Under the pieces are notes generated by a model that searched no databases, had not been told where the DNA came from, and saw only the letters and a program-made list of their open reading frames with translations. DNA of 64,000 nt from Roseiarcus sp963759955. Its GTDB lineage: Bacteria > Pseudomonadota > Alphaproteobacteria > Rhizobiales > Beijerinckiaceae. The stretch spans positions 124,001 to 188,000 of the forward strand of contig CAVXCA010000042.1 of the NCBI GenBank assembly GCA_963759955.1. Reading direction: 5' to 3'. Numbering within the stretch: the stretch's first letter is position 1; every line of letters starts with the position of its first letter. Position numbers and translations under genes: made by a program. This document shows, in pieces, positions 28,920-38,505 of the stretch.

Positions 28920-29318
28920 CTCGCGTCGTTCTCTCCCTTGCCAGGCGAGCGAAGCTTTATCGTCTTTCGGGCGGCCGGAGGCGGCCACGCCCGGGAACAA
29001 TCCGCATTGTTTCGCCTTTTCGCATGAGATCAACTAATATAGAATGAATTTATTCTTTCACATCACGTATTTGTCCTTCCGTAACGTCATCATCAAGTGG
29101 ATGTATAGTTCGCTTTACGCTGGCGCGCTACGTTCCCTGCTTGCCGCGCCGACCGCGGCCAGCGACGTCTCGAAAGGCGCCGAGCGAAGCCGCGACGGGT
29201 CGCCGACGATCAACTCGGGAGCGAAGGACTGCGCGCTTGTGCAGCAGCGGCGCGCCATCTTGACGCCGCAGTCGCATGGCGTGTTATTTCGCTCATGCAT
29301 CCGGGATCGCCATCGCCA
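28920..29318. other. Intergenic region with AT-rich centre
   Basis: About 400 bases between a reverse and a forward gene. Bases 29030-29115 are AT-rich (for example atgaatttattctttcacat) and probably hold promoters. A 92-codon open frame at 29044-29322 has no recognisable product and I do not accept it as a gene. Confidence 0.45.
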
Positions 29319-29912
29319 ATGACACGAACGCGCTTCGCCCTCGCCTTCGCCGCCGTGGCGTTCGCGGGCGCGGCTTTCGCGGCGGATTTGCCGTCGCAGT
29401 CGCCGCTTCCCTCCCTCGCCGCCGATCCCGGGACGCAAGCGCCGGACTGGAAGGGTTTCTACATCGGCACAGGAATCGCCGTCGCCTCGTTCAAGGGCGA
29501 AAAGGGCGCGGTCGGCGGCGAAGTTTTCGGCGGCTACGATCACAAGTTCGACAACAACGTCGTGCTCGGCGTGCAGTTTTCCACCGGCTACAATCCCTGG
29601 ATCTTTCCCAGCGGCCGATATCACGGCTTCGATTTCGCCGAGACGAGCGTCAAGGTCGGCTACGAAATGGGCCGTCTGACGCCCTACGTCGTGACCGGCG
29701 TCGGGGTGGCCAGAGCGACCAATTTCGGCGGCGGCCTCGCCAACCTCGACGATTCGCTCAACGGCGCGTTCAGCGGTCCCGGCGCGGCGCAAGCGGTGGG
29801 GTCGGTCGGCGCCGGCTTCGACTACGCCCTCACCAACAACATCCATGTCGGCCTCGAAGCGAGCGTCAGCAACGTCGGCCCGTTCGGCGCCGCCGGGCCG
29901 TTCGGCCATTAA
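29319..29912 (+). CDS. Small outer-membrane beta-barrel protein
   Basis: 197 residues from ATG 29319 (MTRTRFALAFAAVAFAGAAFAADL, a clean signal peptide); an ATG 24 bases upstream is less likely. The mature part begins WKGFYIGTGIAVASF, the start of Omp25-type barrels of rhizobia. It alternates strands (GGYDHKFDNNVVLGVQFSTG; VKVGYEMGRLTPYVVTGVGV). It lacks a terminal Phe and ends GPFGH. It is probably a structural outer-membrane protein. It precedes opgG/D by 87 bases. Confidence 0.75.
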   Translation: MTRTRFALAFAAVAFAGAAFAADLPSQSPLPSLAADPGTQAPDWKGFYIGTGIAVASFKGEKGAVGGEVFGGYDHKFDNNVVLGVQFSTGYNPWIFPSGRYHGFDFAETSVKVGYEMGRLTPYVVTGVGVARATNFGGGLANLDDSLNGAFSGPGAAQAVGSVGAGFDYALTNNIHVGLEASVSNVGPFGAAGPFGH

Positions 29913-29999
29913 CGGCGTCGGCGAAACCGCGGAGCGCCGCGATTGCCTTCGCCGACGTGGCGCGATACCTCATCCAAGCTCTTCCAAGAATCGGATCCC

Positions 30000-31565
30000 A
30001 TGCAGACTTTGAACCGCCGGGCGTTGCTCGTCAGCGTGGTCGCCGCCTCCGGCGCGCGCCTTCTTCGGCCGGCTTTCGCGCAACAGCCGCCGGAAGCCGC
30101 CGCCACACCCGCCTTCGCCTACGCCAATGTCGTCAGGCGAGCGCACGATCTGGCCGGCGCGCCGTTCGACGCTTCGATTCCCCCGCTTCCCGATGCGATC
30201 GCCGGGCTCGACTACGACCAGTGGCGCGACATCCGCTTCAAGTCCGACAAGCCGCTGCTCGGCGAGCCCGGCGCGAGCTTCCAGCTCGAACTCTTCCACC
30301 TCGGCCATCTCTACAAGCGCCCGGTCGTCGTCAACGTGCTGCGCGACGGCATTCCCGCGCCCGTGCCCTATGCGGCCAATCTCTTCGACTACGGCCACAA
30401 CAAGATCCCCGCCGGCCTGCCGATCAATCTCGGCTTCGCCGGCTTTCGCCTGCGCTATCCGCTCAACGCGCCTCACGTCATGGACGAGGTCGTCGCGTTT
30501 CTCGGCGCGAGCTACTATCGCTTTCTCGGCCGCGGCCAGCGCTACGGCCTGTCGGCGCGGGGCCTCGGCATCGGCTCGGGCGCGCGCGCCAACGAGGAAT
30601 TCCCCTTCTTCCGCGAATTCTGGATCGACACGCCCGATCCGGCGGCCGACCGCATCGTGGTCCACGCGCTGCTCGACGGCGAATCGGCCACCGGCGCCTT
30701 CCGCTTCGAGATCGTTCCCTCGCTGGAGACCAGCGTCGACGTGACCGCGACGCTGTTCGCGCGCCGCTCCATCAGCGCGCTCGGCATGGCGCCGCTGTCC
30801 TCGATGTTCCTGAGAGGCAAGAACGACCATCGCGTCGACGACGACTTCCGCACCGAGCTGCATGATTCGGACGGCCTGCTGATGCACACGGGCGCCGGCG
30901 AGTGGATCTGGCGCCCGCTCAGCAACCCCGCCGCGCCGGCGATCTCGACCTTCCTCGACAACAACGTGCGCGGATTCGGGCTCGTCCAGCGCGACCGCTC
31001 GTTCGATCACTACCAGGACCTCGACCTCGCCTACGAGCTCCGGCCCAGCTACTGGATCGAGCCGCACGAGGGTTGGGGCGAAGGCGGCGTCGAGCTGGTG
31101 GAGTTGCCGACCGACAACGAAAGCAACGACAACATCGTCGCCGACTGGACGCCGAAGCAGACTTTCGAAGCCGGCCGCTCGATGAGTTTCGGCTACCGCA
31201 TCACCGCGCTGACCAACGATTCGCGGCTGACGCCGGGGGCGCGCGCGATCAACACCTTCCGCGCCGAGCCGCACGCCCTCGGCTCCGCCGAAGCGCCGCC
31301 GCCGGGCTCGACGCGCTTCCTGATCGATTTCTCCGGCGGCGATCTCGGCTATTACCTCAGCGACCCGACGCTGGTCGAAGTGGTGGCGACGACCTCGGCG
31401 GGCCGGGTGCTACGCACCTTCCTCGCGCCCAACACCCATATCAGCGGCTTCCGCGCCGGCGTCGACGTCGCGGTCGACCCGGGCCAGAGCTGCGACGTGC
31501 GCGTTTTCCTGCGCGCCGCCAACAAGGCGCTGACGGAGACCTGGACCTTCCCCTGGCGGGCGTGA
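30000..31565 (+). CDS. opgG: Periplasmic glucan biosynthesis protein, OpgG/OpgD family
   Basis: 521 residues from ATG 30000. The N-terminus MQTLNRRALLVSVVAASGAR has a twin-arginine pair, like OpgD of E. coli. The mature protein starts FAYANVVRRAHDLAGAPF, with DYDQWRDIRFK and YYRFLGRGQRYGLSARGLGI, all typical of MdoG. The C-terminal beta-sandwich includes YRITAL and RVFLRAANKALTETWTF. It acts in osmoregulated periplasmic glucan synthesis. No membrane glucosyltransferase (opgH) gene is adjacent. Confidence 0.93.
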   Translation: MQTLNRRALLVSVVAASGARLLRPAFAQQPPEAAATPAFAYANVVRRAHDLAGAPFDASIPPLPDAIAGLDYDQWRDIRFKSDKPLLGEPGASFQLELFHLGHLYKRPVVVNVLRDGIPAPVPYAANLFDYGHNKIPAGLPINLGFAGFRLRYPLNAPHVMDEVVAFLGASYYRFLGRGQRYGLSARGLGIGSGARANEEFPFFREFWIDTPDPAADRIVVHALLDGESATGAFRFEIVPSLETSVDVTATLFARRSISALGMAPLSSMFLRGKNDHRVDDDFRTELHDSDGLLMHTGAGEWIWRPLSNPAAPAISTFLDNNVRGFGLVQRDRSFDHYQDLDLAYELRPSYWIEPHEGWGEGGVELVELPTDNESNDNIVADWTPKQTFEAGRSMSFGYRITALTNDSRLTPGARAINTFRAEPHALGSAEAPPPGSTRFLIDFSGGDLGYYLSDPTLVEVVATTSAGRVLRTFLAPNTHISGFRAGVDVAVDPGQSCDVRVFLRAANKALTETWTFPWRA

Positions 31566-31575
31566 GGCTGGGCGC

Positions 31576-31601
31576 GACGGCGCGAACGCGAACGCGCCGT
31601 C
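31576..31601. terminator. Bidirectional hairpin between converging opgG/D and tonB
   Basis: A perfect nine-base stem, gacggcgcg and cgcgccgtc, encloses an 8-base loop. It lies between the two converging genes and overlaps the tonB stop codon. On the forward strand it is followed by aattcag, with no U-run, so its efficiency is uncertain. Confidence 0.5.
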
Positions 31602-32496
31602 AATTCAGATGAAAGCGAATCGTCGTGCTGGCGGAGAACTCGCCGCCGGGAGGCGGCGGCGCGGCGACCGAGCGAACGATCTGGCGAGCGGCGGCGTCGA
31701 GTTCGGCCGAGCCGGAGGACTGAACCACTGTGACGCTGGCCATCCCGCCGCCGGCGCCGACCGAGAACGAAACGACCGCGGCGCCGGTGACGCCGCGCTC
31801 CCGCGCTGAATCGGGGTAGTATTTGCGGGCGCCGATCTGCGCGAGCAGCATCGCCGCGTAGGTCGCGCGCGTCATGCCGACGTCCTGCGCCAGGCCTTCG
31901 CGCACGCCGACGCGATGCGCTTCGGAAGCCGGGTCGTCGTTCACGGCTTTCTGCGCATTGGCGAGCAGAGGACGCGGCTTCGGCTTGGGTTTGGGTTTAG
32001 GCTTGGGCGGCGGCGGAACCGACTGCGTTTCGACCGGCTTGGCCGCTGGCGGCGGAGGCGGCGGCGGGGGCGGCGGCGCCGGCAGAACGATCGCGTCAGC
32101 GGCCTCTTTGAGCACCGGCGAGGGCGGATCGGGCGGCGGCGGCAACGGATCGAACGCCATCGTATCGGGCGGCGGCGGCGAATCGGGAGGCTGCGGCTCC
32201 GGGCGCTTCTCCTCGACGATGGGATCTGGCGTCGGATCGGGCGGCGGCGCCTGCTGCGCCATCACGTCCTTCGTCGTTTCCGGCGCTTCGTCGCCCTGAG
32301 CGACCAACGTCAGATCGAGCGTCTCCAGCGCCGGCGGCGGCGCGACGCGAAAAAAGGCGAATCCGTACAAAGCGGCGGCGTGCAGCGCGACGATCACGAG
32401 CAGCGACGAGAGGCGCAGCCAGCGCGGCGAGGCCTCGAATTCCAGCGCCGGGGTCGGCGTCGAGACGAACGCCCAATCCGCGTCGATGGCGCTCAC
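31600..32496 (-). CDS. tonB: TonB family energy transducer (second copy)
   Basis: 298 residues. One N-terminal membrane helix (LSSLLVIVALHAAALYGFAF) is followed by LDLTLVAQGDEAPE, close to the LVAQGDAPEE of the first TonB. A very long Pro-rich linker has a run of eleven prolines and a KPKPKPKPKP stretch. The TonB C-terminal domain is ARKYYPDSARERGVTGAAVV through TIRFHLN. Its start overlaps exbD by four bases. It is the last gene of the second TonB module. Confidence 0.93.
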   Translation of the reverse strand: MSAIDADWAFVSTPTPALEFEASPRWLRLSSLLVIVALHAAALYGFAFFRVAPPPALETLDLTLVAQGDEAPETTKDVMAQQAPPPDPTPDPIVEEKRPEPQPPDSPPPPDTMAFDPLPPPPDPPSPVLKEAADAIVLPAPPPPPPPPPPAAKPVETQSVPPPPKPKPKPKPKPRPLLANAQKAVNDDPASEAHRVGVREGLAQDVGMTRATYAAMLLAQIGARKYYPDSARERGVTGAAVVSFSVGAGGGMASVTVVQSSGSAELDAAARQIVRSVAAPPPPGGEFSASTTIRFHLN

Positions 32497-33047
32497 GGCG
32501 GATTCCCCGGCGCTTGCGGCGCGGCCGCGGGCGCGGCGGCTGGAGCGGCGGACGGCGCCGCGGCTGCGGGCGCCGCCGGCGCCGCGTCGGCCGGCGTCGG
32601 TTGCACGGACGGCGCGGGCGTGGCGGCGGGCCGATTCTCGGACATGATCGCGATTTTGGTCAGGCCGTTGCTCGCCAGGAGATCGAGCACGCCGATGATT
32701 TGGCCATACTCGGCCTCCGTGTCGCCGCGCAGGCGGATCGCCGTGTCTTCGTCGCCCGCCAGCTTGGCGCGCACGCTGTCGACGAGCAATTCCTTGGCGA
32801 CTTCGTCGGCGTTGAGGAAAATCTTGCCCTCTTTGGAAATCGTAATCGTAACCGGTTCGCGCGGCTTCATCGGTTGCGCGGACTTGGCCTGCGGCAAGTT
32901 GATCTTGACCCCGGCGGCCAGCATCGGCGCGGTGATCATGAAGACGATCAGCAGAACGAGCATCACGTCGACCAGCGGCGTGACGTTGATGTCGGCGAGC
33001 GGCTGGTAAAGGCGCGCGCCGGATTTAGGGGACGGTCCGAGCGCCAT
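32493..33047 (-). CDS. exbD: ExbD family protein with Ala/Pro-rich tail (second copy)
   Basis: 184 residues. The core is as in the first ExbD: LYQPLADINVTPLVDVMLVL with the key Asp, then VKINLPQAKSAQP and LRGDTEAEYGQIIGV. After about residue 140 there is an extra ~40-residue tail rich in Ala and Pro (PTPADAAPAAPAAAAPSAAP), absent from the paralogue at 2271-2735. It lies one base after exbB and overlaps tonB by four bases. It is translationally coupled to both. Confidence 0.93.
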   Translation of the reverse strand: MALGPSPKSGARLYQPLADINVTPLVDVMLVLLIVFMITAPMLAAGVKINLPQAKSAQPMKPREPVTITISKEGKIFLNADEVAKELLVDSVRAKLAGDEDTAIRLRGDTEAEYGQIIGVLDLLASNGLTKIAIMSENRPAATPAPSVQPTPADAAPAAPAAAAPSAAPAAAPAAAPQAPGNPP

Positions 33048-33048
33048 T

Positions 33049-33684
<636 letters not shown>

Positions 33685-33774
33685 CGCGACACTGATCCTT
33701 CAAGTTCATGAAGAGAACGCGACACTCGAGGGCGCCGCCGCCGGCGCGCCCTGACCCCGACGCGATATCCCCAG

Positions 33775-33804
33775 AAAAAGTCGACGGCGGGCCGGAGCCC
33801 GCCG
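33775..33804 (-). terminator. Intrinsic terminator after the TonB receptor gene
   Basis: On the minus strand a perfect eight-base stem (cggcgggc/gcccgccg, loop tccg) begins 25 bases after the receptor stop. It is followed by gtcgac and a run of five T. It lies between receptor and exbB, and should lower expression of exbBD-tonB relative to the receptor. Confidence 0.7.
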
Positions 33805-33828
33805 CCGCAATCCGCTTCGCCGAGTTGA

Positions 33829-36267
33829 TCAGAAATCGACCTTCACTTGGCCGTAGACGTAACGCCCGGACTGGAACGAATAGGTCAGCGCGCCGCCCGC
33901 TACGCTGGGCCCGCCGGGGACGATCGCCCCGGTCGAGGTCGGATCGCCGGCGACTTCGGTGATCGCGCGGTTGTCGAAGATGTTGTTCACGCCGAGCCGG
34001 AACTCCGCCTTCTTGCCAAAGCCGAGTTTCGCGAGATAGTCGGTGCGATAGCCGGCGACGAAGTCGGTCTCGTTGTAAGGAGCGATCTTGTTGAGGCTCC
34101 CGACGCCGCCCGCGCAAGCGGCGGTGCTGGCGTCGCCGACGCCGCACTGCCCGTTGGAGCCGTACATGTTGCCGTTCACCTTGTAGAGCAGCGAACCGAA
34201 GAAGGTCTGATCGTCGTAGATCAGACCGCCCGCAGCGGTGTAGCGCGGCGCGTCGCCGACCCAGAGGCCTGTGTACAGGCCGGAGATATATTTGGCGTTC
34301 GACACGGCGCCCGAGGCGTAGAGCGACAGCCCTTTCTGGATGACATACGTGCCTTCGGCCTCGACGCCCTGATAGCGCGCCGTGCCGGCGTTCAAGTAAG
34401 TCGTGCTGCCGTCGGCCGCATTGTTCGTTACGGGAAAGTTCGTCGCGGTGACCGAATAGACGTCGGCGTCGACAGCGAATTTGTCGTTCTTGTAAACCGA
34501 GCCGAATTGGAAGTTCGAGGTGCGCTCCGGCTGGATGTTCGAATTGGCGAAGTTGGTGACGTAATAGGCGCTGACCGTCGGCGCGAGGAAGCCTTCGGAC
34601 GCCTGGCCGTAAATCGTCAAGTCGGGCAATACGCGATAGCGCACGTCGAGGAACGGCAGGGCGGCGGAATACGTGTGGGTGAAATCGGCCGGCTCCAGCG
34701 TCGTCTGGTTGACCAGCGCGTCGTGGATGCGTTCGAAAGACTCGTACTTGAAGCCAGGCGTGATCGTCAGCTGATCCGTCGGCTTCCAATGATACTCGAC
34801 GTAGGGCTGAAAATTATCGATCTTCGAATTGAGATTGAGTTTGTAGTACGCCGCGTTGAGAACCGTCTGATTGTTCGTGCCGGTGACCGTCGTCGGCATG
34901 CTGCTGTAGAGCTGGCCGGTCGTGTAATCGTAGTATTCCTGCAGACGGTCGTTGCTCACATATTCCCACCAGAATCCCGTATTCAACGTGCCGGACGCCA
35001 TTCCCGCGTTGACGTCCTTGGAGACGTTGAAAATGTCGCCGTAGGCGCGGTAGTCGTTGTCCTTGAGGTAGCCGGTGACGTCGTTGGCGCCGACGTTCGG
35101 GAACGTGACCGTCGTCGCCGTCGCGATGATGTCGTCTTTGAGGAACCAGCCCGGCATTTTGACGGATTGAATCGTGCCCTTGTTCGCGGTGTTGGGCTGG
35201 CCTTCGATCGTCTGATTGTTGCCGTTGTTCTGCAGCGTCGGATAGGTGTAGGCGTACGTATAAACTTTATCGTCGAAATTCAGCCCCCATTCCGTACCCT
35301 TCATATCGATGTATTCCATGTCGGTTTGTTTGACGGAATTGTTATAACCGACATATTCTTCGGTAGCAGGGTTGTTGTTGATTTCGCCGTAATTCTTACC
35401 GTAAAGATCGAGTTGCAGTTTCGTAATCGGATTGATGTTGTTGTAGTGCTCGAGCCCGAAAGTCGACAGGCCGGTGAAGGTGAAATCGCCGAACTGGTGC
35501 TGGATCTTGAACAAGGCGTAATCGGATCGCACGTCGCCGAAATCGATTTGTCCGTTGGTCTGCTCATGGTCGTATTGCACGAGCAGCTTGGTGCCGCTGG
35601 TATCGAGCAGGCCGGACTGCAAGGTCGTCGTCGCGGTCCACGTGCCCCAACTGCCGAACGAACTCGTCACCGAGCCGCCGAACTTGTCGGAGACGGCGCA
35701 GGAATTGAGCGACAGGGTGCCGCCGAATGTCGCGTAGCCGGCCTGGCTCGCCTGGCCCGGACCGCGATCGACGGTTTCGCTGCACAGGAACGCGCCGGGG
35801 AAATAAGCGTTCGAGTGATGGGTCGGATCGTTGACGTCGCCGAACGGCACGCCGTCGAACGTGATGTTGAATTGGCCGTCGACGAAGCCGCGCCAGCTGC
35901 TCTTGGTGTCGCCGAGCGCGCCGTTCGAGTTGGAGTTCACGAAGTTCGGCGTGAACTGCAGCGACTGGTTGTAGTCTGCGGTCGGCGGCGCGATGTCCCG
36001 GATCACCTTGTCGGAGACTGTCGAGCCCGGTTGGATCTCGTTGAGATTGCCCTGCGAGGGGGCGAGCGCCGGCGCCGTGCCGGGCGTGGCGTTGGTGCCG
36101 ATGGCGTCCGGATTCGGAGCCGTCGCCTGGGCGCCTTGGACGTCGACCACGCCGATGTTGGCGGGTTGCGCCCGCGCCGACGAGGCGAGGAACAGCGCAA
36201 GAACGAGGGTCGACGCGCCGCCGACGCGCGCGCGACGGCCGCAATAACTACACGATTTCAACGCCAT
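33829..36267 (-). CDS. TonB-dependent outer-membrane receptor
   Basis: 812 residues from ATG 36267. A signal peptide (STLVLALFLASSARA-QPA) is followed by a plug domain (SWRGFVDGQFNITFDGVPFG, then ETVDRGPGQASQAGYATFGG). A 22-strand type barrel with many Tyr/Asn follows, ending VYGQVKVDF with terminal Phe. NIFDNRAITEV near the end is the conserved last-strand motif. The ligand is unknown. It sits between an acid phosphatase gene and exbB-exbD-tonB on the same strand, so a phosphorylated or metal-complexed ligand is possible. GC is slightly lower in its middle part. Confidence 0.93.
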   Translation of the reverse strand: MALKSCSYCGRRARVGGASTLVLALFLASSARAQPANIGVVDVQGAQATAPNPDAIGTNATPGTAPALAPSQGNLNEIQPGSTVSDKVIRDIAPPTADYNQSLQFTPNFVNSNSNGALGDTKSSWRGFVDGQFNITFDGVPFGDVNDPTHHSNAYFPGAFLCSETVDRGPGQASQAGYATFGGTLSLNSCAVSDKFGGSVTSSFGSWGTWTATTTLQSGLLDTSGTKLLVQYDHEQTNGQIDFGDVRSDYALFKIQHQFGDFTFTGLSTFGLEHYNNINPITKLQLDLYGKNYGEINNNPATEEYVGYNNSVKQTDMEYIDMKGTEWGLNFDDKVYTYAYTYPTLQNNGNNQTIEGQPNTANKGTIQSVKMPGWFLKDDIIATATTVTFPNVGANDVTGYLKDNDYRAYGDIFNVSKDVNAGMASGTLNTGFWWEYVSNDRLQEYYDYTTGQLYSSMPTTVTGTNNQTVLNAAYYKLNLNSKIDNFQPYVEYHWKPTDQLTITPGFKYESFERIHDALVNQTTLEPADFTHTYSAALPFLDVRYRVLPDLTIYGQASEGFLAPTVSAYYVTNFANSNIQPERTSNFQFGSVYKNDKFAVDADVYSVTATNFPVTNNAADGSTTYLNAGTARYQGVEAEGTYVIQKGLSLYASGAVSNAKYISGLYTGLWVGDAPRYTAAGGLIYDDQTFFGSLLYKVNGNMYGSNGQCGVGDASTAACAGGVGSLNKIAPYNETDFVAGYRTDYLAKLGFGKKAEFRLGVNNIFDNRAITEVAGDPTSTGAIVPGGPSVAGGALTYSFQSGRYVYGQVKVDF

Positions 36268-36357
36268 GATCCCCAGCCCTGTTCTTTGCGTCGCAACGGC
36301 GAACGCTCGTACCGACGTCGGCCCGCTCGGCGAATTCCCGCTCGGCGCGCGACCGAC

Positions 36358-36372
36358 TTGCCCCAGGGGCAA
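36358..36372. promoter_or_regulatory. Perfect palindrome upstream of the TonB receptor gene
   Basis: ttgccccaggggcaa is a perfect inverted repeat (7-base arms, one central base) 91 bases upstream of the receptor start. It sits in the 364-base gap 36268-36631, whose part at 36383-36425 is AT-rich (taacgatttgtttacgag) and is a likely promoter. The binding protein is unknown. The rest of the gap shows no gene. Confidence 0.45.
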
Positions 36373-36631
36373 AGACCACGCCGAATTAACGATTTGTTTA
36401 CGAGTTTATGAAGTTTCGACAACGGCGGGCTGCGCCATGTGCGCGGCAGCAAAGCCGACGCCGCTCCTCGGCGTTCGCGCAAAGTCGTCCGGCGCCGGCA
36501 AGGCCGATCGGGTCTGCAAGAATTTGAAATCCCTCGGCTGGCTCCGCTCGGTCAGAAGCGCTGGCCGGCAGAACGACGAATCGCGGCGAGAGGACAAAAT
36601 GTCGCAGGCCGGAAGGCCGCCAACGAACGCT

Positions 36632-37339
36632 TCACTTCATTTCCGGCAGGCCGAGAACGGCGCGCATTTCTGTCCTGGCGGCGGCGAGTTCCTGCCGGTA
36701 TTGCGGGTTCTGCGTCATGATCGCGTGGACGGAATAGGCGAGCAATTTGGCGGCCTGAACGTCGCTCGGATAGTGCACGCCGCAGACCAGCCGGTTATGG
36801 CCATAGCTTTCCGCGCGGGCGAGAATTTCGTCGCGCTTTTCCGGCGCCATTTCCGTGAGGGTCAAGCCGAGGAGAAAGCCGAGCGTGGTGTGGCCGCTGG
36901 GATAGGAATCGTCCTTGCCCTTGCTCTTGCAGACGGGATTCAGCGTCGTGTCGTAAGTGTAGGGGTGGATGCGGTGAAAAAAGGCCTTGGCGGGCCCCGC
37001 GTTGACGCTTTCGTCGTTGGCGACGCGCCTGCCGAACGCGGCCGTCAGCGGCAGGTTTTGCTCATTGAATTTGTCGCCGAACACCGTCTTGAAGAGAAAG
37101 ATATGCTCGTTCTCGGCGTCCCATTGCGCTTGAGCGACCTCGGCGGCGGTGCGGGTCTTTTCGATTTCGTGCAGCTGGGCCAATTCGGCCCTCTGTCCGT
37201 CCGAACCGTCGGCGGGCGGCGAGGGCAGGATTTCGGCGCCGTGAGACGGGTCGGCGGGCGCGAAGGACGGATCGCGCGCGAACGCCGGCGCGGCGGCGAG
37301 CGCAACGGCGACGAGAAGGACGGCGAAAGTCTTGGTCAT
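36632..37339 (-). CDS. Class A-like acid phosphatase (PAP2 superfamily), periplasmic
   Basis: 235 residues from ATG 37339. The signal peptide ends APAFA-RDP. The phosphatase signature is readable: KDDSYPSGHTTLGF (motif 2) and GHNRLVCGVHYPSDV (motif 3, with catalytic His and Asp). The first motif, normally K-x6-R-P, reads KAFFHRIHP, so the Arg position is His. The Ser of the usual SR in motif 3 is Asn. It should release phosphate from esters in the periplasm. It lies 23 bases after a beta-propeller gene and upstream of the TonB receptor. Confidence 0.88.
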   Translation of the reverse strand: MTKTFAVLLVAVALAAAPAFARDPSFAPADPSHGAEILPSPPADGSDGQRAELAQLHEIEKTRTAAEVAQAQWDAENEHIFLFKTVFGDKFNEQNLPLTAAFGRRVANDESVNAGPAKAFFHRIHPYTYDTTLNPVCKSKGKDDSYPSGHTTLGFLLGLTLTEMAPEKRDEILARAESYGHNRLVCGVHYPSDVQAAKLLAYSVHAIMTQNPQYRQELAAARTEMRAVLGLPEMK

Positions 37340-37362
37340 CACCCGCTCCCTTGTGCGACGGC

Positions 37363-38382
37363 TCATTTCAACTCGGAGACGACGAGGATTTCAAACGTGC
37401 CGGGAAGCGGTTTCGGGCGTGCGCCCTCGCTCTCGGGCGGCGCGAATTTAGCGGTCGGCAGATAGACGCGGCCGGTTTCCGGATCGAGGGCGCCGGTCTT
37501 GGCGCCCGGTTGGGTTTGCACCGTCGCGGCCACCTTCGCGATATCAGGCCCGCCGAGCGCAAGGACGGTCAACGCGCCATCGGCGCAGGGGATGAAGGCG
37601 CGATGGCGCCGATCGTCCAGCAATACGCCGTCCGCCCCCTTGCAGATGGCGAGCGTAGCGAGGTCTTTGCCGCTCTTCTCGTCGACGACCTTGGCGACTT
37701 GGTTCTTGCAAGCGGAAATCAGCACGCCGAGCGAAGCGTCGCGCGCGAGGCCCGTCGGCGCCTCGCACCCGGGCAATGCATAGTCGCCCGTCGTCTTGCG
37801 CGCGGCAACGTCGACGATCGCGATTTCGGCGGTGTCTTCGAGATTGACGAAGATGCGGCCGCTTTCGTCCGCGGCGGCGGCCTCCGGCTTGCCGCCCAGG
37901 GCGACGGCGCCCGCGCCCGCCCTATTGGCGATGTCGTAAACGGTCGCGTCCTTGCTCTTGGCGTTGAAAATGACGACGAGGCCCGACTTGGGCTCGACCA
38001 CCACGGCGTCGGGCGAAACGCCGGTGGGGATGGTCGCCTCCACCTTCCCGGAGACGCCGTCGAACAAAACGGCGTCATTCGAACGTCCGTTGGCGCTGAC
38101 GACCAGCGCCGAATTCGGAACCGGCAGAACGCCATGCACGCCCGCGCCGTCGACCACCTTGTCCGTCACTTTGCCCGAAGCCAGATCCACCGCCATCACG
38201 CCGTAGTCGCGCGCGACATAGAGGCGATGGGTCCCTGCGTCGACCGACGCCAAGTCCCAGCCGCCGTCGGGACCGGCGATGCGCTGAACGACCGCAAAGG
38301 AATTCGCCGCCGGTTGCGCGGCGGCGGCAAGCGCCGAAGCGGTCGCGACGAATACGATGACGGCTTTGAGGAATGAATTCAC
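37363..38382 (-). CDS. Secreted YncE-like beta-propeller protein
   Basis: 339 residues from a GTG at 38382 (VNSFLKAVIVFVATASALAA, a signal peptide); a TTG further upstream is less likely. About six to seven repeats of a propeller blade are visible, each with a turn such as DAGTHRLYVARDYGVMAVDL, PKSGLVVIFNAKSKDATVYD or DESGRIFVNLEDTAEIAIVD. Such proteins act as binding platforms in the periplasm. It is the first gene of the phosphatase-receptor-ExbBD-TonB series. The substrate is unknown. Confidence 0.75.
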   Translation of the reverse strand: MNSFLKAVIVFVATASALAAAAQPAANSFAVVQRIAGPDGGWDLASVDAGTHRLYVARDYGVMAVDLASGKVTDKVVDGAGVHGVLPVPNSALVVSANGRSNDAVLFDGVSGKVEATIPTGVSPDAVVVEPKSGLVVIFNAKSKDATVYDIANRAGAGAVALGGKPEAAAADESGRIFVNLEDTAEIAIVDVAARKTTGDYALPGCEAPTGLARDASLGVLISACKNQVAKVVDEKSGKDLATLAICKGADGVLLDDRRHRAFIPCADGALTVLALGGPDIAKVAATVQTQPGAKTGALDPETGRVYLPTAKFAPPESEGARPKPLPGTFEILVVSELK

Positions 38383-38505
38383 AGCCCTGACCCCGACGTT
38401 GTCGATCAATGGTTTCGCGCCGGCTCAGCCGACGCGCGCGCCGACGTTAAGCTGACCAACATGTCGCCGATATAACGAGGACCACAGAGGCGCCGACGTC
38501 GCCCC

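Noticed and set aside
29044..29322. A 92-codon frame in the AT-rich gap before the beta-barrel gene
   Set aside because: No signal, motif or convincing ribosome binding site, and it overlaps the start of a well-supported gene.
36268..36631. A possible cobalamin riboswitch upstream of the TonB receptor gene
   Set aside because: No B12-box or matching stem arrangement could be seen on the minus strand; only a short palindrome and an AT-rich promoter-like stretch.
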